Shown here: one piece after another, positions 43,366-52,647 of the stretch
Position numbering within the stretch: position 1 is the stretch's first letter
Layout of the letters: every line of letters begins with the position of its first letter
Assembly: GCA_033549345.1 (NCBI GenBank)
Contig: JAWSUT010000016.1
Span: forward strand, 4,083-68,082
Direction of reading: 5' to 3'
Length of the DNA stretch: 64,000 nucleotides
Source of the DNA: JAWSUT01 sp033549345
GTDB taxonomy: Bacteria > Bacillota > Dethiobacteria > Dethiobacterales > Dethiobacteraceae
Made by a program: the position numbers and the translations under genes
Notes under the pieces: generated by a model
Told to the model about the DNA's origin: nothing
Database searches by the model: none
The model's input: the letters and a program-made list of their open reading frames with translations, nothing else

Positions 43366-44694
43366 ATGTCCTATCCCTTAGACATTTTGCATCCGCGTTC
43401 ATTAAAATATTTAACTAAACATCTTCATTCCCTGGTCAGGACGCGCCTTTGGCTGAAGATCCTGGTTGCCATGATGTTTGGAGTTGTAACAGGGATTGTG
43501 CTTGGCCCCACAGTTGAACTTGTCAGGCCTGAAACAGCTACCGTTATTGGCAGTTGGCTGGCTCTGCCCGGTCAGGTTTTTTTGGGCCTGATTCAGATGA
43601 TTGTGGTGCCGCTGGTTGTGGCGTCCATCATCACCGGACTGGCAGCCAGTGAGGATATGGAGCAGTTGAGCCGAATGGGTACCCGCCTGGCATTCTACTT
43701 CATTGCCACTACCGTTGTGGCCATTATCATCGGACTGGCCGTGGCTCTGACGATTCAGCCCGGGCGGTTCATCGACGGATCGACCCTGGCAGAGCCGACA
43801 ACCACACAGGCGCCGGTTGTTGAGGAAGACCTGACCGGCACACCGACACTTGTGGATGTGCCTGATGTCATTGCGAACATTCTCCCGCAAAACCCCCTGA
43901 GCGCCATGGTAGAGAAGGAAATGTTTCAGATTGTGCTTTTGGCTATCATTTTTGGTGTGGCTCTCATTTCCACCTCTTCAAGCGTTGCCAAACCGCTTTT
44001 AGAAATACTCTCCGGCATTCAGGAAGTCTGTATGACCATTGTGCGCTGGGCCATGCTGCTGGCCCCGATGGCCGTGTTCGGAATGTTGGCGCAGACGACG
44101 ATTAACACCGGCCTGGATGCTCTGGTGGGAATGGCTGTTTATGTCGGCACCGTCCTTGGCGGTCTAATTATATTGCTTATCGTTTACATGCTCCTGGTAT
44201 TGATTGTAGCCAGAAAAAGCCCGTTTTGGTTTCTGCAAAGTGTCAGGGAAGTGGTGCTGCTGGCGTTCTCCACTTCTAGTTCCGCAGCTGTCATGCCGAT
44301 GTCCATACAGGTGGCCGAGGAAAAACTTGGTGTCCGTCCGTCCACATCCCAGTTTCTGATACCCCTGGGCGCCACAGTCAATATGAACGGTACAGCGCTT
44401 TACCAGGGAGTTGCCACCATCTTTCTGGCGCAGGTGTTTGGCGTGGAACTGACACTGGCATCGATGCTTTTGATTATTGTCATGACGGTGGGTGCATCCA
44501 TCGGTTCCTCGGCAACGCCCGGAGTGGGTATGGTTATTCTCTCATCCGTATTGGTCAGTGTGGGCATCCCCGCCTCCGGGGTTGCTCTGATTATCGGAGT
44601 GGATCGTATTCTGGATATGAGCCGTACCGCAGTGAACGTCACCGGGGATCTGACGGCTACGCTGGTGATGGACCGCTGGGCAGGCGGTAAATAA
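43366..44694 (+). CDS. dicarboxylate/amino acid:cation symporter (DAACS family)
   Basis: Protein of 442 residues with eight transmembrane helices and two re-entrant hairpins. Hallmarks are the serine-rich STSSSAAVMPMS segment, the GATVNMNGTALYQG helix and the late DRILDMSRTAVNVTGD motif, all of which form the substrate site in GltPh-type carriers. It imports glutamate, aspartate or C4-dicarboxylates with sodium or protons. Single gene with AAAGGAGGCAG upstream and its own terminator. Confidence 0.94.
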   Translation: MSYPLDILHPRSLKYLTKHLHSLVRTRLWLKILVAMMFGVVTGIVLGPTVELVRPETATVIGSWLALPGQVFLGLIQMIVVPLVVASIITGLAASEDMEQLSRMGTRLAFYFIATTVVAIIIGLAVALTIQPGRFIDGSTLAEPTTTQAPVVEEDLTGTPTLVDVPDVIANILPQNPLSAMVEKEMFQIVLLAIIFGVALISTSSSVAKPLLEILSGIQEVCMTIVRWAMLLAPMAVFGMLAQTTINTGLDALVGMAVYVGTVLGGLIILLIVYMLLVLIVARKSPFWFLQSVREVVLLAFSTSSSAAVMPMSIQVAEEKLGVRPSTSQFLIPLGATVNMNGTALYQGVATIFLAQVFGVELTLASMLLIIVMTVGASIGSSATPGVGMVILSSVLVSVGIPASGVALIIGVDRILDMSRTAVNVTGDLTATLVMDRWAGGK

Positions 44695-44700
44695 TAAACC

Positions 44701-44742
44701 AAAAAACAGGTTTTTCGCTCAGCGGCGAAAAACCTGTTTTTT
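44701..44742. terminator. bidirectional terminator after the symporter gene
   Basis: Eighteen-bp stem with loop TCAGCG and A/T runs. Confidence 0.94.
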
Positions 44743-44762
44743 ACTATGCAGTTAGCCGATGG

Positions 44763-45125
44763 TCAGGCCTTTTTACTCCTTCTCGATCCAAAATAAGCGC
44801 CGCCGCCGGCAGAACCTACGGTCAGAATAAGATAAAATAGATGTAAAAGCAGCCGTTCATATTCCGATAAGCTGAAAACCAAGACAAAAAGTACAGCCGG
44901 ACCGGCAAGCCAGTAACTCCAGCGCCAGGATTTCCCCGGGTAGAAGTAGCCCCAGATAAAACCCGCAAGGGAATAGATAATCAAGACCAGGGCAAAGGTA
45001 AGCAGTCGCTCACCCAGAGAAAAGATATCTGAAAAAATTGCATTAAGAACAAGAAAAAAGCCAAAAAATAACCCAACGGTTAAAGCGGCCAGGTTGCTTA
45101 TTAACCGAGAAAGCGTCGTGTTCAT
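44763..45125 (-). CDS. four-helix membrane protein, unknown
   Basis: Protein of 120 residues with four hydrophobic helices (about 8-32, 38-61, 70-86 and 93-113) and a short basic C-terminus RSRRSKKA. ATG with a GGGAGGG site. I do not recognise the family. Convergent with the symporter and divergent from the ABC exporter. Confidence 0.7.
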   Translation of the reverse strand: MNTTLSRLISNLAALTVGLFFGFFLVLNAIFSDIFSLGERLLTFALVLIIYSLAGFIWGYFYPGKSWRWSYWLAGPAVLFVLVFSLSEYERLLLHLFYLILTVGSAGGGAYFGSRRSKKA

Positions 45126-45281
45126 TAAGATCCCTCCCCGAGTTTATCTCATTATACTTTATTTCAGCTGCAGAAATATGAATGAATCGTTACTATCCAA
45201 CGTGTGTTCCAAGAGGAAAAGCTGAGCAAAGTAACGAATTACCTTGAAGAGGTTGCCAATATATGTAGGCGGGATGAGAAC

Positions 45282-46226
45282 ATGAAAAACCGGGTTTTAC
45301 AGGTAAACGGCATATGGAAATCCTTCGGGCGGAAACAAATTATCAAAGGGGTTTCCCTGTCTCTGTCACAGGGAGAAGTTTTTGGTTTTATTGGCCCCAA
45401 CGGTGCCGGCAAAACCACGCTGATCCGCATTATTCTCGGCCTGGTCCGGCCGAATCAGGGGACCGTGCAAATTAACGGATTTGATATCAGAAAAAACTTT
45501 AAACGAGCTATTTCAGGCGTGGGAGCTGTTGTGGAAAATCCCAGGTTTTATCCGTATCTTTCCGGCTACCAGAACCTTCTTTTAATCAGAAACTTACATC
45601 CTGATGTTCCCAAAACAAAGGTTTCCGAGGCTTTGGAGATTGTCGGCCTTGCAGACAGAGGCAAAGACAAGGTCCTGACCTATTCACTGGGTATGAAACA
45701 GCGCCTGGGCCTTGCCAGGTCACTGGTCAACAATCCCAAAATCGTTTTTCTCGATGAGCCAATGAACGGGCTGGATCCGCAGGGGATGTATGATATCAGG
45801 GAGCTGATTAAACAACTGCGCAGAGAGCATGGTATCACCTTCTTTATTACCAGTCACCTTCTGCATGAGGTGGAGCAGCTTTGTGACAATGTAGCTGTGT
45901 TAAAAGACGGCATAACCATTGCCGACGGGCCAATCAGGCATCTGCTGCAAAGTGACAGCGAAACAGTTGAGATTTATCCGCACAGTTCCGCAGCAGCCGG
46001 AATATTGCAGGGTTTGTCGTTTATCCGCTCTGTTGTCGCTGCCGGCGATAAACTGACGGTTGAGATTGACAAAGGCACCTCGGCAGAACTAAACCGCATT
46101 TTGGTCAAAAAAAATATAGATGTTTCATATCTGATTCCGAAAAAGCATTCTCTGGAGGAATACTTTATCAGAATGGCGCATGGGGGTGAAGGCCCTGACA
46201 GGGTTAATCAAAAACGAACTGATTAA
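45282..46226 (+). CDS. ABC transporter ATPase (BcrA/NatA-like)
   Basis: Protein of 314 residues when started at ATG 45282; the frame is open to 45204 with a weaker start. Walker A GPNGAGKTT, signature YSLGMKQRLGLARSL (LSGGQ-like loop shortened to SLGMKQR, as in BcrA-type proteins) and Walker B IVFLDEPMNGLDPQ. Followed by an overlapping permease gene. Such pairs export peptides, antibiotics or sodium, or confer bacitracin resistance; specificity is unknown. Confidence 0.88.
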   Translation: MKNRVLQVNGIWKSFGRKQIIKGVSLSLSQGEVFGFIGPNGAGKTTLIRIILGLVRPNQGTVQINGFDIRKNFKRAISGVGAVVENPRFYPYLSGYQNLLLIRNLHPDVPKTKVSEALEIVGLADRGKDKVLTYSLGMKQRLGLARSLVNNPKIVFLDEPMNGLDPQGMYDIRELIKQLRREHGITFFITSHLLHEVEQLCDNVAVLKDGITIADGPIRHLLQSDSETVEIYPHSSAAAGILQGLSFIRSVVAAGDKLTVEIDKGTSAELNRILVKKNIDVSYLIPKKHSLEEYFIRMAHGGEGPDRVNQKRTD

Positions 46227-46962
46227 GTTTACCGGTCGCAAAAAGGCGCTTTGGTTTGCGGCGCTTTTGGTGGTAATTTATTTATTCCCGGTGGTGATGT
46301 CGGTCTTTGTGAGGATGCGGACATTTGACGGGCAGATTTACCCCTATACCATGTCGGGTTTTATTACTGCCTGGGTCGTTCCCCTATTTTTAATTGTGGT
46401 CACTGCTGAAATGGTTACAGATGAATATCTGTCAGGTGGGATATCGGTGTCCTTGGTTCATCCGGTTTCCCGGGTTCAACTGGTAACGGCGAAAATAACA
46501 GCCATCCTGATTGTCACAGTGCTTTTCCTTATCTTTGCCATGCTGTTGGGCTACGCTATGGGGACGCTGTTTTTTGGCTGGGGAACAGAATTTATGATTC
46601 GGGGGCTGGAGTATTCTGTCTGGCAAGGAATCTCTCTGACGGTCATATCCTTCCTGGCCCCCGCTGTTCCGCTGTTATCCTTTAGTATGTATGTCTTTTT
46701 TATTGCGCTGCTGTTATCCGGCAGTGCGGCGGTTGTCGGCCTGGCAGCCGGGACTTTTTTTGCCTTCAGCCTGGCAGAGTTGGTCTTCCGGGAACTCCGG
46801 CCTTACCTGATTACTGCCTACTTTAGTTCTTTACCAGCAGCACTGATATCTTCTGAAAAGACAGCCGGGCTGCAGTTTGCCATCCTGTTTATTGTAGTGC
46901 ATGGTGCAGTGTTTTATTTCTTAAGCCTGACCAACTTTACCCGTAAGGATATTTTAAACTAG
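46180..46962 (+). CDS. ABC-2 type permease
   Basis: Protein of 260 residues with six transmembrane helices of the ABC-2/BcrB type (FITAWVVPLFLIVVTAEMVTDEY between helices 1 and 2). It overlaps the ATPase gene by 47 bases; if the start is the GTG at 46186 the overlap is slightly shorter. Together they form an exporter pair of unknown substrate. Confidence 0.85.
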   Translation: MGVKALTGLIKNELIKFTGRKKALWFAALLVVIYLFPVVMSVFVRMRTFDGQIYPYTMSGFITAWVVPLFLIVVTAEMVTDEYLSGGISVSLVHPVSRVQLVTAKITAILIVTVLFLIFAMLLGYAMGTLFFGWGTEFMIRGLEYSVWQGISLTVISFLAPAVPLLSFSMYVFFIALLLSGSAAVVGLAAGTFFAFSLAELVFRELRPYLITAYFSSLPAALISSEKTAGLQFAILFIVVHGAVFYFLSLTNFTRKDILN

Positions 46963-47040
46963 TGATGGATGTGCGTTAAAAGCAACTGCTGTATTTTGTG
47001 ACAGAAGTATTAGTAAATTATTACAAAGGTTTGTCTGTGA

Positions 47041-47069
47041 TTGAAATATTACTACCTAAATGGTATAAT
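47041..47069 (+). promoter_or_regulatory. sigma-A promoter of the dihaem lipoprotein gene
   Basis: TTGAAA at 47041-47046, a 17-base spacer and a perfect TATAAT at 47064-47069. It leaves a leader of about 78 bases that contains TTTGCA and TGCAAA arms about 18 bases apart. Confidence 0.8.
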
Positions 47070-47153
47070 TTTGCATGTACATACATTGCTTTGCAGCAGG
47101 GGGCTGGGTCAAATGCAAAGAAAACCAGAGTATGAAGGAGGAAGGTAATAATA

Positions 47154-47396
47154 ATGTCTAAAAAATGGTTGTTACTGCTGCTTGTTTTAGCATTAGTCGC
47201 TGTTCTGACAATTGGCTGCGGTGGAGACACAAATACACCGGATGAGCCTACAGTAGTCGAGGGGTCTACCATACCCCATGCTGTTGACGGTGAATACGAA
47301 GACTGTATGAACTGTCATGGCACTGCTATTTCTGAATCTCATGCTGATTTTGACAGTTTCGCAGACAGATGCCTTGACTGTCACGCTCAGGAATAA
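47154..47396 (+). CDS. small dihaem cytochrome c lipoprotein
   Basis: Protein of 80 residues: signal peptide with lipobox TIGC (Cys22), an acidic/threonine linker, and two haem motifs CMNCH (49-53) and CLDCH (73-77). It is an outer-face electron carrier by design and could pass electrons between membrane quinol oxidation and the large cytochromes of this region. It has its own promoter and a following hairpin. AAGGAGG precedes the ATG. Confidence 0.9.
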   Translation: MSKKWLLLLLVLALVAVLTIGCGGDTNTPDEPTVVEGSTIPHAVDGEYEDCMNCHGTAISESHADFDSFADRCLDCHAQE

Positions 47397-47463
47397 CGCT
47401 TCTTAGGATTTTAAGCGTAAAACTGCCCCCGTCATAAGAATAAACAACATAGAAGAGAGACTG

Positions 47464-47493
47464 ACGCCCCGTGATTTGCGCCGGGGCGTTTTC
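47464..47493 (+). terminator. terminator after the dihaem lipoprotein gene
   Basis: Eight-bp GC stem ACGCCCCG/CGGGGCGT followed by TTTTCTTCT. Confidence 0.75.
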
Positions 47494-47590
47494 TTCTGTA
47501 ATGACCGGATTAAATACTTCGGCAGGGATATCGGCAGGATGTGGCGAATGGATTCAGGCCTGAAATTCAATGCAGCAGGAGAACGAAACA

Positions 47591-48976
47591 ATGAAAACAC
47601 TGACAGACACCCGGTCAGGGGCAAGCAAGACGGCAGTTGCACGTATGCTGCGGTTGCGCTGGATAATCTGGCTGATACCATCTCTGATCTATGCTACCAG
47701 CCATGTTCACCGTATTGCTCCGACTATCCTCTTTGATGATCTGATGAGTACATTTCGCACTACCGGTGCGAGCTTAGGCGGCTTGGGTTCAATGTATTTC
47801 TATATTTATGCCGTGATGCAGATTCCCTCAGGACTGTTTGCGGATACGCTGGGGCCAAGAAAAACAATTACCGCAGGAGCATGTATCGGTGGATCCGGCG
47901 CTTTTGTTTTCGGTCGTGCCGGTACACTCTGGGTAGCTTACCTGGGGAGATTTCTGATTGGCTTCGGCATGTCTTTGATTTTTATCTGCATTATGAAGCT
48001 GGCGGCCGAATGGTTCAGGGACCATGAATTCGGCTCACTCTCGGGGCTGACGCTAATGGGGGGAAACCTCGGCGCAATGCTCGCAACAACGCCGTTGTAC
48101 TTGCTGGTATTGCAAGTCGGCTGGCGTCTTTCCTACCAGGCCATTGGCCTGGCCACACTGATTTTTGGGACACTTGCCTGGATTATTATCAGGAACAGAC
48201 CTGCAGAGCTGGGGTTGCCGTCCGCAAAAGACCTCGACACCGGTCATGACTCACAGGCAGCAGCAGAAACGAAGCCGGCAAGAATCAGTATCGGCAGAGG
48301 GTTAAAGACAGCACTGGCAACACGTGCGGTTTGGCCTACAGTAATTCTCAGTTTTGGCCTATACGGGACAATTGTTGCCTTAAAGGGCATGTGGCTTACA
48401 CCGTATCTGACTCAGGTTTATGGTCTTAGCCGTGAACAGGCCACCGGTTATGTTTTACTATCTTTGATTGCGGGGCTCTTTGGACCGCTATTAATCGGTG
48501 TGCTGTCTGATCGAATCAGACGCCGCAAGCTGCCGATCATGCTGTTTACGCCGCTCTACCTTTTGACTTGGCTCGTGATTGCTTTTTGGAACGGAGGCCG
48601 GCCTCCTTTGGCGGCCGTACCAATCTTACTCTTTCTGCTAAGTATCTTTTGCTCTCCCGTTGCTTTGACCTGGGCGTGTGCCAAAGAAGTCAGTCATCCG
48701 TCCCTGGTTGGCCTGGCTACGGGAATTGCAAACATTGGCGGGTTTTTAGGGGGAGCTCTCATGCAGTTTCTTTTCGGCTATATTCTCGACCTTAAATGGC
48801 AGGGAGCCATGGTTGACGGTGTACGGATTTATCCGCTAGAGGCCTATCAGACTGCTTTTATCTTCACATCAGTAATCGTCTGTATCAGCCTGGCCAGTGT
48901 CTTTTTTATCCGTGAGACAAACTGCAAAAATATCTACCCCGAAAACCTGATTACCGCTGCGGAAGTCGTATTATAA
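47591..48976 (+). CDS. MFS transporter
   Basis: Protein of 461 residues with twelve transmembrane helices; the MFS loop 2-3 motif is GLFADTLGPRKT and its repeat in the second half is GVLSDRIRRRKLP. Similar carriers move organic anions. The ATG at 47591 follows GCAGGAG; the upstream in-frame ATG at 47570 has none. It is just upstream of an IclR-family regulator, suggesting control by it. Substrate unknown. Confidence 0.9.
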   Translation: MKTLTDTRSGASKTAVARMLRLRWIIWLIPSLIYATSHVHRIAPTILFDDLMSTFRTTGASLGGLGSMYFYIYAVMQIPSGLFADTLGPRKTITAGACIGGSGAFVFGRAGTLWVAYLGRFLIGFGMSLIFICIMKLAAEWFRDHEFGSLSGLTLMGGNLGAMLATTPLYLLVLQVGWRLSYQAIGLATLIFGTLAWIIIRNRPAELGLPSAKDLDTGHDSQAAAETKPARISIGRGLKTALATRAVWPTVILSFGLYGTIVALKGMWLTPYLTQVYGLSREQATGYVLLSLIAGLFGPLLIGVLSDRIRRRKLPIMLFTPLYLLTWLVIAFWNGGRPPLAAVPILLFLLSIFCSPVALTWACAKEVSHPSLVGLATGIANIGGFLGGALMQFLFGYILDLKWQGAMVDGVRIYPLEAYQTAFIFTSVIVCISLASVFFIRETNCKNIYPENLITAAEVVL

Positions 48977-49088
48977 AACTGTTTAAACCACGTCACCGCT
49001 GAACTTGACAGTGACTCTAAACTGGCATACAATTAAATAATGCAGTGTATTAAGACAGAGCCCAACGATGCGTTCTGGGAGGTTAACG

Positions 49089-49928
49089 ATGGAAAGATTG
49101 ACTGCCGTAGAAAAGGTAACAGAAGAAAAGGGACATGCACAGTCTGAAGGGAATATTGTTCAATCGGTTGAGAGGGCGCTTACTCTTCTTGAGATCCTGT
49201 CGGAAGAAGGCAGCCCCATGGCCATTACCGATATTGCCAAGGCAGTGGAATTGAAAATCAGTACTGTACACCGCCTGCTGGCAACGCTGATTAATAAGGG
49301 ATATGTGGAAAAGGATGCTGACAGCAGTAAATACAAGCTTAGCTTCAAGCTTTTTACCATTGGTCAGTCTTCCATTTATCCGCTCGACTTACGCTCCAAA
49401 GGTCACCCGTTTCTGGAAGAGTTGGTGGACAGGTGTAATGAAACAGCCAACCTGAGTGTGCTGGATGGTGGCGAGGTTGTCTACATTGACCAGGTGGAAT
49501 CCACAAATATTGTTATCGTCAAAATGTTCTCTACTGTGGGCAGCCGCAGGCAGGCTCATTGTACCGGCTCCGGTAAAGTACTCCTTGCACACCTGCCGCA
49601 GGTTGAGCAAGAAAAATTGTTATCCCAAATGGAACTGAAACGCTATACCAATGAAACCATTACAGATTTGAATATCCTAAGAAAAGAGCTGGAACGGATT
49701 AGCGGCCAGGGTTACGGGCTGGATATGGGTGAGAGGGAAAAAGACATGCGCTGTGTGGCCGCCCCCATCAGGAGGCACGACGGTCAGGTCATCGCCGCCG
49801 TCAGTGTATCCGGGCCCAGTACGCGAATCACGTCTTACTACCTGAACAACGAACTGATTGAAATCGTTATGGATGTGGCAAGCAAACTGTCCCGTGCCCT
49901 GGGTTGGGATGGTAACGGTACCGTATAG
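49089..49928 (+). CDS. IclR-family transcriptional regulator
   Basis: Protein of 279 residues: a short N-terminal tail, winged HTH (about 25-85, with ITDIAKAVELKISTVHRLLATL) and the IclR effector domain (about 100-270, with CTGSGKVLLAHL and DMRCVAAPI). IclR proteins bind short palindromes near -35 and respond to small carboxylates. A palindrome lies upstream of the next gene (50189-50284), a likely target. ATG 49089 follows GGGAGG. Confidence 0.92.
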   Translation: MERLTAVEKVTEEKGHAQSEGNIVQSVERALTLLEILSEEGSPMAITDIAKAVELKISTVHRLLATLINKGYVEKDADSSKYKLSFKLFTIGQSSIYPLDLRSKGHPFLEELVDRCNETANLSVLDGGEVVYIDQVESTNIVIVKMFSTVGSRRQAHCTGSGKVLLAHLPQVEQEKLLSQMELKRYTNETITDLNILRKELERISGQGYGLDMGEREKDMRCVAAPIRRHDGQVIAAVSVSGPSTRITSYYLNNELIEIVMDVASKLSRALGWDGNGTV

Positions 49929-49961
49929 CAACCGTCAGCATTAAAATTGCATAGACCAGTC

Positions 49962-49988
49962 AAAAAGCACCTTGCCAGGTGCTTTTTT
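49962..49988 (+). terminator. terminator after the IclR gene
   Basis: Eleven-bp stem AAAAAGCACCT/AGGTGCTTTTT followed by a T-run. Confidence 0.93.
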
Positions 49989-50035
49989 TTTGCGTAGGAA
50001 ATTATATTCATTCAGAAAAGCGTGCTCCTACGCAA

Positions 50036-50175
50036 TTGGGGGGTAGTAGGGGGATTCCCACCTACTCTTGCGGGGTGGTCAGGGTCGAAGACCCGTCGAA
50101 GGGGTGGCAACCCCTAAAGAACAAGAAAGACGCAACCGCCATGCAAAAACGCGTCAGCGTCTTTCTTGTGCTTTA
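50036..50175. ncRNA. candidate structured RNA or mobile-element end
   Basis: The gene-free stretch 49989-50188 holds a run of GC-rich hairpins unlike its AT-rich surroundings: AGTAGG/CCTACT (about 50045-50067), GGGTC-GAA-GACCC (about 50085-50099), GGGGT/ACCCC (about 50100-50118) and a 13-bp stem ACAAGAAAGACGC/GCGTCTTTCTTGT ending near 50170. Read on the minus strand, GTAGGTGGGAATCCCC is reminiscent of the ends of IS605/TnpB elements. No coding frame is convincing. The identity is open. Confidence 0.35.
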
Positions 50176-50188
50176 ATGAACAGTTAAA

Positions 50189-50284
50189 TGGAATCATATT
50201 TCATAATGCAGCGATATATCATTGAATTTGTACTAAAAAGGATATATAATGCTACAAAATTTCATATTATGAAATACAATTCCA
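50189..50284. promoter_or_regulatory. paired inverted-repeat operator, probably for the IclR protein
   Basis: TGGAATCATATTTCATA (50189-50205) recurs in inverted form, nearly exactly, as TATGAAATACAATTCCA (50268-50284), 62 bases apart. The right arm includes a perfect 17-base palindrome ATTTCATATTATGAAAT (50259-50275). It touches the -35 box of the next promoter, a normal place for repression. The arrangement suggests DNA looping between two sites. Confidence 0.7.
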
Positions 50285-50314
50285 TTGACAGAAAAAACTT
50301 GCTGTTGCTATAAT
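50285..50314 (+). promoter_or_regulatory. strong sigma-A promoter
   Basis: Consensus TTGACA (50285-50290), an 18-base spacer and consensus TATAAT (50309-50314), directly after the operator palindrome and 132 bases before the FMN protein gene. Confidence 0.85.
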
Positions 50315-50445
50315 GAAATTAGATAAAAACGGAATTACAAACCACTATGCGGAAATATTAATGCTGGTAATCTTGTTAAAATTGCTGTAATTGCATTGTG
50401 TAGGTGGAATGAGTTCCGCGATATGGAGAAAAGGGAGGAAAAAGT

Positions 50446-52086
50446 ATGAGTTTCAGTAAAGGTTTAAATGCAAGCAAGACTACATTCACAAAAAACAGAA
50501 CGCCCGAGAGTGTGTCGCCGTTTAGCGGTCTTTGTACCACCTGCCTGGAAGGGTGTCCGGGTCTGTGTGAAGTAGGTAAGTCTGCTTTCCGCGGCCGTGA
50601 AGTTCTTTATCCCCAACCATATGGTACCACGACATTTGCTTCTGAAAAAGATTACCCTGTAGACTTTTCACACTTTAATATAATGGGCACGGCTGTTGGT
50701 GCCCAGGGAATCGAAGCAGACAGTGACAAAGCAATTTTCCCCGCCGCCAGCGTTGAAAGCAGGGTAGGAGCAACCGAAGAGATTAAGCTAAAAGTTCCTT
50801 TTGTCGTACCCGGCCTGGGTTCAACCAAAGTAGCTGCCGACAACTGGGTCGATTTAGCAGCCGGGTGTGCGATATCCGGCGCAATTCTTACAGTTGGTGA
50901 GAATGTCTGTGGCATGGATCCCAACAGTGTCATTAAAAACGGTAGGGTTGTTAGTTCGCCAAACCTAAAGAACCGGGTGCAGAATTACCGGGACTGGCAG
51001 GACGGTTACGGTGAGATTGTAGTGCAGTCCAATGTGGAAGATACGAAACTGGGTGTTTTGGAATATGCCATCCAGGAGCTGGGTGTAGAAGCAGTCGAGC
51101 TTAAATGGGGCCAGGGTGCAAAGAATATAGGCGGTGAAGTTAAAGTCAGGACTCTGGAAGAGGCACTCACCCTCAAGAAGCGTGGTTATGTTGTTTACCC
51201 CGACCCTGAGGATTTATATGTTCAGGAACTCTTTAAATCCGGCGCGTTCCATGAATTTGAGCGTCACTCCCGTGTTGGCATGGTAACAGAGGAATCTTTC
51301 CTTGCCCGTGTTGAGGAGTTAAGAGAGATAGGTGCAAAATATGTTTTCCTGAAGACCGGTGCGTATCGACCTGCTGATTTAGCAAGAGCCGTAAAGTTTT
51401 CTTCCAAAGCCAGAATTGACTTATTGACAGTTGACGGTGCAGGCGGCGGTACCGGTATGAGCCCGTGGCGCATGATGAATGAATGGGGTATTCCCACAGT
51501 ATACCTTGAGTCTCTCCTCTTCAATTATATGGAGCGGCTGAAAGTACAGGGAGAATTCATCCCCAATGTATGTATGGCCGGCGGCTTTAGCCTGGAAGAC
51601 AACATTTTTAAAGGATTCGCCCTGGCGGCACCTTACGTGAATGCCATCGGTATGGCAAGGTCACCCCTGACAGCAGTGATGGTTGGCAAAACAATGTGCG
51701 AAGCATGCGACCAGGGGAAAGTCCCTGCCGATATCGCCAAAAAATACGGAACCACCCGTGAGCAGGTCTTTGCTGCAGTTCATAAGCTCAAAGATAAATA
51801 TGGCAATGATATCAGTAAGATTCCTGCCGGCGCTCTGGGGGTATTCACCTACTTTGACCGCCTGCAGACCGGTATACAGCAGTTGATGTGCGGATCGCGC
51901 AAATTCGCCCTGGAGTATATCACAAGAGATGACTTAGCTGCGATTACCCGTGAGGCAGCCGATGTCAGCGGTATTCCCTACATCATGGATCTGGATAAAG
52001 ATGAAGCAGACCGCATCCTCAGCCGCAGTTCTGCAGCCGATACCTATTCTCTCCAGAATTACAGGCGGCCTGCCAGTTCCAGATAA
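50446..52086 (+). CDS. FMN-binding glutamate-synthase-like protein
   Basis: Protein of 546 residues. N-terminal Cys-rich stretch CTTCLEGCPGLC (residues 29-40) could bind an iron-sulfur cluster; the rest is a glutamate-synthase FMN-domain fold with VDGAGGGTGMSP near residue 327 and CMAGGF near 380 as the flavin/phosphate loops. A later MCEACDQGKVP has further Cys. No glutaminase domain is present, so it is not a full GltB. Family members in anaerobes are of unknown substrate. Expressed from a strong promoter with an IclR-type operator. Confidence 0.85.
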   Translation: MSFSKGLNASKTTFTKNRTPESVSPFSGLCTTCLEGCPGLCEVGKSAFRGREVLYPQPYGTTTFASEKDYPVDFSHFNIMGTAVGAQGIEADSDKAIFPAASVESRVGATEEIKLKVPFVVPGLGSTKVAADNWVDLAAGCAISGAILTVGENVCGMDPNSVIKNGRVVSSPNLKNRVQNYRDWQDGYGEIVVQSNVEDTKLGVLEYAIQELGVEAVELKWGQGAKNIGGEVKVRTLEEALTLKKRGYVVYPDPEDLYVQELFKSGAFHEFERHSRVGMVTEESFLARVEELREIGAKYVFLKTGAYRPADLARAVKFSSKARIDLLTVDGAGGGTGMSPWRMMNEWGIPTVYLESLLFNYMERLKVQGEFIPNVCMAGGFSLEDNIFKGFALAAPYVNAIGMARSPLTAVMVGKTMCEACDQGKVPADIAKKYGTTREQVFAAVHKLKDKYGNDISKIPAGALGVFTYFDRLQTGIQQLMCGSRKFALEYITRDDLAAITREAADVSGIPYIMDLDKDEADRILSRSSAADTYSLQNYRRPASSR

Positions 52087-52129
52087 TCTACCCTTTAAGT
52101 CCAGGAGTTTTTCCCGGGAGGGGATTCGT

Positions 52130-52621
52130 ATGGGATCGTTGGAGCATTATCAGAACATCATGAAGATTGTGCCTGAGGCTATCCGGTTTTGCTGCCAAAA
52201 AGAGCACATGACAGAAGAAACGTTCTTCAGAAATCTCCAGGCCGGAGATGAGGCTACACACAGCCGGCTCAGGTATGCATTAGCCAAAGGCATATCAGGT
52301 TACCTGGGGAGTTTCGATGATAATCTCCAAAGTGTCTATGTCTATGGATCCACCATGGATGACAACGCCGGGTTAAGTTCGGACATCGACCTGATTATCC
52401 AGGTTAAATGTAAAAACGGTGAAACAAAGCGAGCACTGGAGATCCTGGATTCCTATCTCCTGATTAGTTACAGAATCCTCCTTGGGAATGATGAGTACCG
52501 CATGAATTGTATGTTGGATGTGCATATTGTTGATGAACAGGATATAAAAGAACGTACAGATTATGGTTGTCTTATTTCATCCCAGCACACCATCCCTGTC
52601 AAGGTATGGAGCAGAGCATAG
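52130..52621 (+). CDS. nucleotidyltransferase-fold protein
   Basis: Protein of 163 residues from ATG 52130 (GGGAGGGG upstream). The middle holds YVYGSTMDDNAGLSSDIDLII, a GS..(x)n..DxD signature of the polymerase-beta superfamily, like MNT or antibiotic nucleotidyltransferases. No HEPN partner gene is adjacent, so a toxin-antitoxin role is not supported. It follows the FMN protein by 43 bases, so it may be in the same transcript. Confidence 0.75.
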   Translation: MGSLEHYQNIMKIVPEAIRFCCQKEHMTEETFFRNLQAGDEATHSRLRYALAKGISGYLGSFDDNLQSVYVYGSTMDDNAGLSSDIDLIIQVKCKNGETKRALEILDSYLLISYRILLGNDEYRMNCMLDVHIVDEQDIKERTDYGCLISSQHTIPVKVWSRA

Positions 52622-52647
52622 AAAACTCGAGATCTCTTAGACAGGTT

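Noticed and set aside
47476..47736. 86-codon plus frame overlapping the start of the MFS gene
   Set aside because: Overlaps the MFS gene in another frame and covers a terminator hairpin.
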